DNA of 6,727 bases, taken from assembly GCA_021107975.1 (NCBI GenBank), contig JAIORT010000336.1:1-6727 (forward strand), read 5' to 3'. Of the stretch, positions 1 to 5,657 are shown piece after piece (positions within the stretch are counted from its first letter, which is position 1; each line of letters opens with the position of its first letter). Below the pieces are notes generated by a model, which had not been told where the DNA came from, searched no databases, and saw only the letters and a list, made by a program, of their open reading frames with translations. The position numbers and the translations under genes were made by a program. The DNA comes from Bacteroidales bacterium. Lineage in GTDB: Bacteria; Bacteroidota; Bacteroidia; Bacteroidales; JAADJA01.

Positions 1-1
1 T

Positions 2-721
2 ATTATCGAGCAAGATGTACCGGAATTTATCCCGGACTCATGGAATGAAATTGAATTGAATACTCCAATCCTTATTGATGCTTCACAGGAATTATGGCTG
101 GGAAATATTTGTTCAAGTATAAATGTCTGGGATTATCCTGCTGCATGTGACGAAGGTCCCGCCTTACCATATCAGGGAGATCTCGTTTCCTTTGATGGCA
201 TCAACTGGGTTTCAATGTTTTTTGAATACGGATTGGATTACAACTGGAACATTCGGGGCCTGGTTACTGAAAATACTGACAATAAAAGTTTCATAAGATA
301 TAATGTTTATTTTTCCTTTAATTGGTCGCCATTTGAGATGATAGGTTTTACAACTGATAGCACTTTTTCTCATGACGGTCTTGGAACCGGAAACTATGAA
401 TATTATGTTACAGCTTTATACGATGAAGGTGAATCGGTTCCTTCGGACACGGTTTCTGCTTTTTTGACAAACATTAATGAAAATAAAATAAACAACATCA
501 GAATTAGTCCAAATCCCGCAAAAGATTTTATTCAAATAGAATCCGAATCAGAAATAAACAACCTCACACTATATGACATGACAGCCAGGATAAAAAAAGA
601 AATTTCTGAAATAAACAAAGCTAATTTTAATTTTTCTGTTGCTGACTGTAAGCAAGGAATTTATACTCTTCGGATGGAAACCGATAACGAAACTATAATC
701 AAAAAAATAATTATCAAATAA
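2..721 (+). CDS. Secreted multidomain protein with T9SS C-terminal sorting domain (5' partial)
   Basis: The frame is open to the left edge, so only the last 239 residues are visible. The TTG codon at 56 is not a convincing start, because the preceding codons (ending SWNEIEL) continue the same domain. Residues about 1-88 resemble a beta-sandwich module often seen in T9SS-exported Bacteroidota proteins, with WNEIEL, QELWLGN, YPAACDEGPA, GDLVSFDG and GLDYNWNIRG. Residues about 95-155 look like a fibronectin-III-type repeat (YNVYF near the start, GNYEYYVTALYDEGES near the end). Residues about 165-239 are a Por_Secre_tail sorting domain: SPNPAKDFIQ, a LTLYD strand, GIYTLRM and the terminal KKIIIK. 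In this family the tail directs passage through the outer membrane and is then removed or exchanged for a lipid anchor. The catalytic or binding part lies outside the window, so the overall activity is unknown; peptidases often carry these modules, but that is inference. Confidence 0.85.
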   Translation: MIEQDVPEFIPDSWNEIELNTPILIDASQELWLGNICSSINVWDYPAACDEGPALPYQGDLVSFDGINWVSMFFEYGLDYNWNIRGLVTENTDNKSFIRYNVYFSFNWSPFEMIGFTTDSTFSHDGLGTGNYEYYVTALYDEGESVPSDTVSAFLTNINENKINNIRISPNPAKDFIQIESESEINNLTLYDMTARIKKEISEINKANFNFSVADCKQGIYTLRMETDNETIIKKIIIK

Positions 722-723
722 AG

Positions 724-873
724 ATTAATTAGTACCTGTCCATAAACTTATAAAAAGACACGAATTTCACGAATTTACACGAATTAATCCCGATATCTAT
801 CGGGAGTGATAATTAGTGCAATTAGTGTCAAAAATACTTCAATTATAGACTTTGTGGACAAACACTAATTAAT
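724..873. repeat. About 150-bp imperfect palindromic element (MITE-like) between convergent genes
   Basis: The two ends are inverted repeats of 25 nt (724-748 and 849-873, 20 of 25 matching), beginning ATTAATTAGT on each strand. Inside are a second inverted pair (757-775 and 811-829, 16 of 19 matching) and a central perfect palindrome (788-805). The left half carries three copies of CACGAATT (759-766, 768-775, 778-785); the right half carries two copies of AATTAGTG (811-818, 820-827). There is no open frame. The element starts two bases after the stop codon of the left gene and covers the last two sense codons and the stop of lon. The architecture fits a non-autonomous miniature inverted-repeat element, or a large bidirectional hairpin between convergent genes. 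No U-tract follows the fold, so ordinary intrinsic termination is not shown. A target-site duplication cannot be assigned because the ends are low-complexity AT. Confidence 0.65.
788..805. repeat. Short palindrome TCCCGATA-TC-TATCGGGA at the centre of the 150-bp element
   Basis: Two perfect 8-nt arms (788-795 and 798-805) flank a 2-nt centre. It has the same TCCCG...CGGGA outline as the palindromes at 3348-3363, 3407-3422 and 5814-5829, which suggests one dispersed family of short palindromes, here placed at the hinge of the larger element. Confidence 0.7.
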
Positions 874-3315
874 ATTCAACGGATTCTTTACTTTCTCTTT
901 TAACAAGGCAAGGTCAATCACATCTATCATCTGGTCAATATAATGGAAAGTTAAACCTTCACGGTATTTTGGTTTGATTTCTTCAATATCCTTTTTGTTT
1001 TCAATAGAAATAATGATGTCTTTGATCTTTGCCCTTTTAGCTGCAAGGATTTTTTCTTTCACGCCCCCAACCGGCAACACCTTGCCTCTAAGGGTAATCT
1101 CGCCGGTCATAGCAATTTTTAGACGTACCTTTCTTTGAGTAAAAGCCGAAGCCAATGCAGTAAACATTGTAATGCCTGCCGATGGACCATCTTTCGGGGT
1201 GGCACCTTCCGGTATATGAATATGTACATTCCATTTCCGGAAAATATTAGAATCTAATCCAAGGTATTCAGCATGTGATTTCAGATATTCATACGCAATA
1301 GTGGCTGACTCTTTCATAACATTGCCAAGGCTACCCGTCATTGCCAGGTTACCTCTTCCTTTGCTTAGGCTTACTTCAACAAATAAAATTTCTCCGCCAA
1401 CTGCTGTCCATGCTAAACCTGTTACAACCCCTGCCACTTTGTTTGATAATCCTTTTTCTCTCTGAAAACGCGGAGGACCTAATATTTTTAAGAGGTCCTT
1501 TTCATCGATATTCTTGTTATATTCAATATTCTCAACAATATATTTTACTCTTTTGCGGATGATGGTGGCAATATTTTTTTCCAATGTTCTCACGCCGGCT
1601 TCCCTTGTATAATCATCTACAATTTTCTCGATAATGCCTTTGCTGAATGTTAACTGTGACCTTTTAACACCATGTTCTTTTAATTGCTTAGGAAGCAGAT
1701 GCCGTTTTGCAATTTCTACTTTTTCTTCTAATAAATAACCACTGATGTCGATAACTTCCATCCTGTCAACAAGAGCCGGATGGATAGTGCTTAAAGTATT
1801 TGCAGTTGCTATAAACATGACCTTTGACAGGTCAAACTCCATTTCAAGATAATTATCATAAAAAGTATTGTTTTGTTCCGGGTCAAGTATTTCGAGCAAT
1901 GCAGCTTGTGGATCGCCACTAACGGTAGCGCCTAACACTTTATCCACTTCATCCAATACAAATACGGGATTAGAAGATTTGACCTTTTTCAGGCTTTGAA
2001 TAATTCTGCCCGGTAAAGCTCCGATATATGTTTTGCGGTGACCACGCAACTCCGCTTCATCCCTTAAGCCACCCAGCGACATACGGATATATTTCTTTCC
2101 AAGAGCACGGGCTATTGATTTACCGAGAGATGTTTTTCCGACACCGGGAGGACCGGCAAAACATAAAACCGGAGACTTCAGGTCATTTTTCAATTTTATA
2201 ACAGCTAAGTGCTCGATTATCCGGTCTTTGACCTTTTCAAGCCCGTAATGATCTTCTTCCAATATTTTTTCAGCTCTTTGCAAATCGAAATTATCTTCCG
2301 TGTATTCATTCCAGGGCAGTTCAACAAGGAATTCAAGGTAATTTAACTGTACGGCAAAATCAGGCGCCTGTGAGTTCATCCTCTGAAGCTTACTCATTTC
2401 TTTATTAAAAACTTCGGCAATTTTTTTCGACCATTTCTTATTACTCGCTTTCTTCTTGAGTTCATCAATATCCTGTGCTCCCGGCGCATCTCCAAGCTCT
2501 TCCTGTATTGTTTTTATCTGCTGGTGCAGGAAAAAATCCCGCTGCTGCTTATCGAGATCAACCTTTACTTTTTTCTGAATCTGATTTTTTAATTCAAGCA
2601 TCTGAAGTTCTTTCGTTAGGGCTGAAAGAACATTTTTTGCCCTTTCATGAAAATCAGATATCTCAAGCAGTTTTTGTTTATCTTTAATATCAATGTTCAG
2701 ATTGGATGAAACAAAATTGACGAGAAAAACAGGACTCTCAATATTTTTAATCGCAAAAGCGGCATCTGAAGGTATGTTAGGCGATTGCTTTATAATTTGA
2801 ATGGACAGGTCTTTCAAAGAAGCAATTAAAGCATTGAATTCTTTATCGTGCCCAACGTTTTCTATGGCTGCGTATTGAGCTACCCTGGCTTCAAAATATG
2901 GATCAGAGCTGATAAGTTCGAGTAACTGAAATCTTTTTTTACCCTGGATAATAACTGTTGTATTTCCGTCAGGCATCTGAAGTATCTTTATGATATTTGC
3001 GATAGTGCCAATCCTGTTAAGATCATCGATACCCGGCTCTTCAACTTCAGCATCTTTTTGCGCTACAACGCCTATTATTTTTTTATCTCTAAAGGCATCT
3101 TTAATAAGCTTTATTGATTTATCCCTTCCAACGGTTATCGGGATTACAACCCCGGGAAATAAAACGGTATTCCTAAGCGGTAATATCGCTAGCTTTTCAG
3201 GGACTTTCTCAGCTCTGATCAGTTCTTCATCTTCTGTTGATAATAAAGGAATGAATTCTGTTTCGCTGTCAAGTTTTTCTGATACTATAAAAATATTTCT
3301 TTCAGTAAATTTCAT
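865..3315 (-). CDS. lon: ATP-dependent endopeptidase La (Lon, S16 family)
   Basis: Cytosolic AAA+ protease that unfolds and degrades damaged and selected regulatory proteins. From the ATG at 3315 it has 816 residues, the normal LonA length. The N-terminal substrate-binding domain begins near residue 40 (LAILPLRNTVLFPGVVIPI), followed by a helical, coiled-coil-rich segment (about 220-340). The AAA+ module has Walker A GPPGVGKTS (388-396), Walker B VFVLDEVD (451-458), sensor-1 Asn506, a likely arginine finger in DRMEV (Arg518) and sensor-2 in REAGVRTLE (Arg576). The C-terminal protease domain has Ser712 in PKDGPSAG and Lys755 in GGVKEK, 43 residues apart as in other Lon proteins. All key residues are present. 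A TTG five codons upstream (3330) is a possible but less likely start; there is no clear Shine-Dalgarno, as is common in this phylum. Its last two codons and stop lie inside the palindromic element. A candidate promoter sits about 50 nt upstream. Confidence 0.98.
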   Translation of the reverse strand: MKFTERNIFIVSEKLDSETEFIPLLSTEDEELIRAEKVPEKLAILPLRNTVLFPGVVIPITVGRDKSIKLIKDAFRDKKIIGVVAQKDAEVEEPGIDDLNRIGTIANIIKILQMPDGNTTVIIQGKKRFQLLELISSDPYFEARVAQYAAIENVGHDKEFNALIASLKDLSIQIIKQSPNIPSDAAFAIKNIESPVFLVNFVSSNLNIDIKDKQKLLEISDFHERAKNVLSALTKELQMLELKNQIQKKVKVDLDKQQRDFFLHQQIKTIQEELGDAPGAQDIDELKKKASNKKWSKKIAEVFNKEMSKLQRMNSQAPDFAVQLNYLEFLVELPWNEYTEDNFDLQRAEKILEEDHYGLEKVKDRIIEHLAVIKLKNDLKSPVLCFAGPPGVGKTSLGKSIARALGKKYIRMSLGGLRDEAELRGHRKTYIGALPGRIIQSLKKVKSSNPVFVLDEVDKVLGATVSGDPQAALLEILDPEQNNTFYDNYLEMEFDLSKVMFIATANTLSTIHPALVDRMEVIDISGYLLEEKVEIAKRHLLPKQLKEHGVKRSQLTFSKGIIEKIVDDYTREAGVRTLEKNIATIIRKRVKYIVENIEYNKNIDEKDLLKILGPPRFQREKGLSNKVAGVVTGLAWTAVGGEILFVEVSLSKGRGNLAMTGSLGNVMKESATIAYEYLKSHAEYLGLDSNIFRKWNVHIHIPEGATPKDGPSAGITMFTALASAFTQRKVRLKIAMTGEITLRGKVLPVGGVKEKILAAKRAKIKDIIISIENKKDIEEIKPKYREGLTFHYIDQMIDVIDLALLKEKVKNPLNIN

Positions 3316-3340
3316 AATCCAATAAGTCAATTTATACTAT

Positions 3341-3363
3341 TGCGGAATCCCGCATGTGCGGGA
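3341..3363. repeat. Overlapping, mutually exclusive hairpins in the lon leader
   Basis: A perfect palindrome TCCCGCA-TG-TGCGGGA occupies 3348-3363. Its left arm can instead pair with 3341-3345: TGCGG with CCGCA at 3350-3354, leaving a 4-nt loop. The two folds share 3350-3354 and cannot coexist. They lie between the candidate lon promoter and the lon start codon, so they would fall wholly or partly in the 5' untranslated RNA. The palindrome belongs to the TCCCG...CGGGA set seen elsewhere in the window. A regulatory role is inference only. Confidence 0.6.
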
Positions 3364-3394
3364 CAAAATTATTAAAGACCTGTTGCAACGCATA
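3364..3394 (-). promoter_or_regulatory. Candidate Bacteroidota-type promoter for lon
   Basis: On the minus strand, TAATTTTG (3364-3371) matches the -7 consensus TAnnTTTG. Exactly 19 nt upstream is TATG (3391-3394), which matches three of four bases of the -33 TTTG element. Transcription would start near 3357, giving a leader of about 40 nt. The -33 element borders the large hairpin at 3395-3434. No heat-shock operator such as CIRCE is visible. Confidence 0.5.
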
Positions 3395-3434
3395 ACTAAT
3401 TCTAAATTCCGAAACTTCGGGATTAAGAATTAGT
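3395..3434. repeat. 40-nt near-perfect hairpin between the GlmU-like gene and lon
   Basis: Outer arms ACTAATTCT (3395-3403) and AGAATTAGT (3426-3434) are perfect. After one A/A mismatch the inner arms pair from 3405-3413 to 3416-3424 with one G-T wobble, leaving a 2-nt centre. That gives 18 pairs in a 19-position stem. The core TTCCGAAACTTCGGGA (3407-3422) matches the TCCCG...CGGGA palindrome family apart from one base. On the minus strand it follows the GlmU-like stop and precedes the candidate lon promoter, so it could end the upstream transcript, but no T-run follows it. Confidence 0.7.
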
Positions 3435-3459
3435 ATAAAAGAGTTTCCGGTTTTTATAC
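3433..3459 (-). other. Small hairpin just after the GlmU-like stop codon
   Basis: GTATAAAA (3433-3440) and TTTTATAC (3452-3459) are perfect 8-nt inverted arms around an 11-nt loop. It starts 8 nt after the stop codon of the GlmU-like gene and abuts the larger hairpin at 3395-3434. The stem is AT-rich and weak, and the pair of hairpins may together act as a transcript 3' end. This is inferred from position only. Confidence 0.4.
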
Positions 3460-3467
3460 CAAATGTT

Positions 3468-4655
3468 TCAAATAATTCTGTTGGTAGCTGTCTGGTCAAA
3501 AACATTGATTAATATCTCTTTCTCAATATCATCAAATTCTTTATCTCTCCTTTTGAACACTGCTTCAGCTACCTTAATAGCTTTTTTAATATCATTAACT
3601 TTAAAGCCTGAAGTTCCACCCCATGAGAAGGAAGCGATAAAATTTCTTTGAAAGCCCGATCCGAAAACATTTACGTAAATTCCGACCACCGTGCCTGTGT
3701 TAAACATAGTATTTATCCCTGATTTTGAATGGTCGCCCATTATCAATCCGCAAAACTGAAGACCTGTTTCTACAAAGGTTTTTTGAGGATAGCTCCAGAG
3801 TTTAACATTATCATAAGAATTTTTCAGGTTTGAATTATTAGTATCGGCACCCAGATTACACCATTCGGCGATAACTGAATTTCCGAGAAAACCGTCATGA
3901 GCTTTGTTTGAATACCCGAAAAACACCGAATTATTTACCTCGCCACCAACTTTCGAGTACGGACCAATAGTGGTAGGTCCGTAAATTTTTGCTCCCATTT
4001 TGATAACTGCGTGGTCGCAAAGCGCCAGAGGACCCCTGATAATAGCGCCTTCCATAATTTCTGCATCTTTACCAATGTATATAGGTCCGGTACCTGCATT
4101 GAGAGTTGCAAATTCAACTTTAGCGCCTTTTTCTATAAAAATATTTTCTTCTCCTAATACCCGGTTAGTATCACTGAGTTTTTCGCTTTTTCTTTTTTTT
4201 GTGATTAATTCAAAATCATTATTAATAGCTTGTCCGTTTTTACTAAAAATTTCCCACGTTTCATTGATTTTGACAAACTCACTTTTAGTTACTAACTCTT
4301 CAATACCTGTAATATCCACTTCGCCTGCTTCATCCAGGTCTTCTGCACGTATATGCAAAGCTATAATTGAATCATCTGCAACCAGTGCCTGATTTGGCTT
4401 TAAGCCATTGATTTCTTTTACCAATTGCGGATTAGGGCATACCAACCCATTAATTAAAATATTATGCTCATTTTTAAGGATGGGATATTTAGCGCTTAAG
4501 TATGTTTCGGTTAAGGTGGAAGTTTTTACTTTTAAATACTTCTCCCATTTTTCACGAATTGTAAGGATGCCTATCCTGATATCTGCAACAGGGCGTAGAA
4601 ATGTTAAAGGAAGTAAATTATTTCTGGACTGGTCGTCAAATAAAATATAATTCAT
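3468..4655 (-). CDS. Alternative GlmU-family sugar nucleotidyltransferase (left-handed beta-helix)
   Basis: 395 residues from an ATG. The N-terminal half is a divergent nucleotidyltransferase domain: the start MNYILFDD, then LLPLTFLRPVADIRIGILT (14-32) and REKW replace the usual LAAGxGTRM loop of classical GlmU. From about residue 173 to 345 are hexapeptide-like turns of a left-handed beta-helix (IFIEKGAKV, IYIGKDAEI, GAKIYGPTTIG). GYSNKAHDGFLGN (247-259) resembles the acetyltransferase motif of GlmU, with His253 at the catalytic-histidine position, followed by NLGADTNN where GlmU has NIGAG. This corresponds to the Bacteroidota family annotated as UDP-N-acetylglucosamine diphosphorylase / glucosamine-1-phosphate N-acetyltransferase-like (TIGR03991 as I recall it). 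The likely role is UDP-GlcNAc or another sugar-nucleotide supply for envelope synthesis; the exact substrate is not certain. It lies downstream of rpmE2, separated by a terminator; I found no consensus promoter directly before it. Confidence 0.9.
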   Translation of the reverse strand: MNYILFDDQSRNNLLPLTFLRPVADIRIGILTIREKWEKYLKVKTSTLTETYLSAKYPILKNEHNILINGLVCPNPQLVKEINGLKPNQALVADDSIIALHIRAEDLDEAGEVDITGIEELVTKSEFVKINETWEIFSKNGQAINNDFELITKKRKSEKLSDTNRVLGEENIFIEKGAKVEFATLNAGTGPIYIGKDAEIMEGAIIRGPLALCDHAVIKMGAKIYGPTTIGPYSKVGGEVNNSVFFGYSNKAHDGFLGNSVIAEWCNLGADTNNSNLKNSYDNVKLWSYPQKTFVETGLQFCGLIMGDHSKSGINTMFNTGTVVGIYVNVFGSGFQRNFIASFSWGGTSGFKVNDIKKAIKVAEAVFKRRDKEFDDIEKEILINVFDQTATNRII

Positions 4656-4675
4656 ACAATAGCTTTGGTTTAGAA

Positions 4676-4708
4676 TATAAAAAGCCCTTACTTCAGAAAT
4701 AAGGGCTT
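4676..4708 (-). terminator. Intrinsic terminator downstream of rpmE2
   Basis: Perfect 9-bp stem, AAGCCCTTA (4682-4690) with TAAGGGCTT (4700-4708), around a 9-nt loop. On the minus strand the stem runs into a T-rich tail (TTTTTATATT). It lies 34 nt after the rpmE2 stop and 20 nt before the GlmU-like start codon, so it most likely ends the L31 transcript. Confidence 0.9.
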
Positions 4709-4742
4709 ATATAAAATTTCTTATTCAATGTTTGAAAAACTA

Positions 4743-5006
4743 TTATTTTTTCTTTTCTAAATGTTTTTGATACCTGCTCTTGAATTTATCTACACGCCCT
4801 GCCGTATCAACAAACTTCATCTTGCCTGTAAAAAACGGATGTGATGTATGAGATATTTCCAGTTTAACGAGCGGGTATTCATTTCCATCTTCCCACGTAA
4901 CAGTTTCTTTTGTCTTTACAGTAGATTTTGAAAGGAATGTGTATCCGTTCGACATATCCTTGAATATCACAAATCTGTAATCCTTTGGATGAATATCTTT
5001 TTTCAT
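4743..5006 (-). CDS. rpmE2: Large-subunit ribosomal protein L31, type B
   Basis: 87 residues from the ATG at 5006 (MKKDIHPKDYRFVIFKD). Family hallmarks are IHPKDY near the N-terminus, SHPFFTGK in the middle and the basic end FKSRYQKHLEKKK. It contains no cysteine, so it is the zinc-independent B form, lacking the zinc-binding cysteines of type A L31. It bridges the two ribosomal subunits in the family. The frame stays open upstream to a TTG at 5051, but the ATG fits the family N-terminus. It also has an AAAGG ribosome-binding sequence (5015-5019) 8 nt upstream and lies downstream of the promoter, whose -7 box overlaps that extension. A strong terminator follows, so it is probably a single-gene transcript. 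I see no obvious Zur-type operator. Confidence 0.97.
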   Translation of the reverse strand: MKKDIHPKDYRFVIFKDMSNGYTFLSKSTVKTKETVTWEDGNEYPLVKLEISHTSHPFFTGKMKFVDTAGRVDKFKSRYQKHLEKKK

Positions 5007-5033
5007 ATTTAATACCTTTATTTTTTGGGAGTG

Positions 5034-5064
5034 CAAAATTATAGCTTTCAATTAAAAAAACAAA
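5034..5064 (-). promoter_or_regulatory. Promoter of rpmE2, exact Bacteroidota consensus
   Basis: Minus-strand TTTG (5061-5064), then exactly 19 nt, then TAATTTTG (5034-5041). This is a full match to the known Bacteroidota housekeeping consensus TTTG-N19-TAnnTTTG. Transcription is predicted near 5028, giving a leader of about 20 nt that still contains the AAAGG ribosome-binding sequence. The -33 box lies 13 nt beyond the stop codon of the receiver gene. Confidence 0.85.
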
Positions 5065-5077
5065 GGAATATTTTAAA

Positions 5078-5563
5078 TTAATTAATAAAGTAATGAAAAT
5101 ACAATATTCCTAATATAGAAATAAGAATAATGGCGATAATTATAATAATCTGGAATCGAATGATAGACTTGCTTTTAGACCTTCTTTCGTTTTCTTCCGA
5201 TATTTTTTTAAGTAAATGCCTGATTCGGATGAAAGCCGTGTCGCCCTTAACAATATAATCATAAGCGCCGTTACGCATTGTATCCACAGCTATGTTCACA
5301 TCGTCAGAGGCGGTAAGAAAAATAACCTGCGTGTCAGGAAAACGTTTCCTAATTGCTTTCAATATATCAATTCCTGTTAAATCTTTTTCGAGAAAGTAGT
5401 CAAGCAGGGCTATATCAGGTTTTTTATTAAGGTTTTGCATCGCCTCCTGACCTGTTGCAAAATATCTTGTTCTGTCATAACCCATTTTTTCAAGTTCTCT
5501 TTTAATAAGATTCATATATAGAAGATCATCTTCTACAACAAAAATATTTTCTGGTCTTGCCAT
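5078..5563 (-). CDS. CheY-like response regulator receiver with C-terminal transmembrane anchor
   Basis: 161 residues from an ATG. Residues about 5-122 form a complete receiver domain: acidic pocket Glu11-Asp12-Asp13, phospho-acceptor Asp55 in ALLDYF, Thr84 in FLTAS, and switch residues Tyr103 and Lys106 in YDYIVKGD. There is no DNA-binding, enzymatic or histidine-kinase domain. A charged linker (EENERRSKSKS, 123-133) is followed by a very hydrophobic segment at about 135-159 rich in Ile/Leu, ending FHYFIN. This reads as a single tail-anchor helix, with the basic residues before it favouring a cytoplasmic receiver. Stand-alone receivers are normally soluble, so the anchor is odd. No kinase gene is adjacent, and the partner is unknown. 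The gene lies 94 nt downstream of the protease and has no clear Shine-Dalgarno or convincing promoter; it may be transcribed from further upstream. Confidence 0.92.
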   Translation of the reverse strand: MARPENIFVVEDDLLYMNLIKRELEKMGYDRTRYFATGQEAMQNLNKKPDIALLDYFLEKDLTGIDILKAIRKRFPDTQVIFLTASDDVNIAVDTMRNGAYDYIVKGDTAFIRIRHLLKKISEENERRSKSKSIIRFQIIIIIAIILISILGILYFHYFIN

Positions 5564-5657
5564 TTTTTCAAATTTAATTTGGAGCTAAAAATTTCTACTT
5601 CTTTTTAAGTTATTCTCGCAAATTCAAAACAATGCCGGACAATTTCGGAAGATGTTT

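Noticed and set aside
56..58. TTG as the start codon of the left-edge gene
   Set aside because: The frame is open to base 2 and the upstream residues (ending SWNEIEL) belong to the same beta-sandwich domain, so the gene simply begins outside the window.
759..785. Three CACGAATT copies as a CRISPR or iteron array
   Set aside because: Units are 8 nt with 1-2 nt between them, with no spacers, and they form one arm of a larger inverted repeat.
2990..3325. Open frames on the plus strand opposite lon and the GlmU-like gene
   Set aside because: They lie fully antisense to well-supported genes, show no recognisable domain and have no start signals.
3316..3330. Five-codon N-terminal extension of Lon from a TTG
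   Set aside because: No ribosome-binding signal favours it and the ATG at 3315 gives a normal family length.
5007..5051. Longer L31 protein starting at a TTG at 5051
   Set aside because: The added 15 residues do not match the family, and the promoter -7 box lies within them; the ATG at 5006 has an AAAGG at suitable distance.
5569..5576. TAAATTTG as a -7 box for the receiver gene
   Set aside because: It would place the transcript start at the ATG itself, and the position 19 nt upstream reads AGTA instead of TTTG.
5564..5657. Possible small gene or terminator between the protease and the receiver gene
   Set aside because: The 94 nt hold no stable hairpin with a T-tract and no plausible short coding frame.
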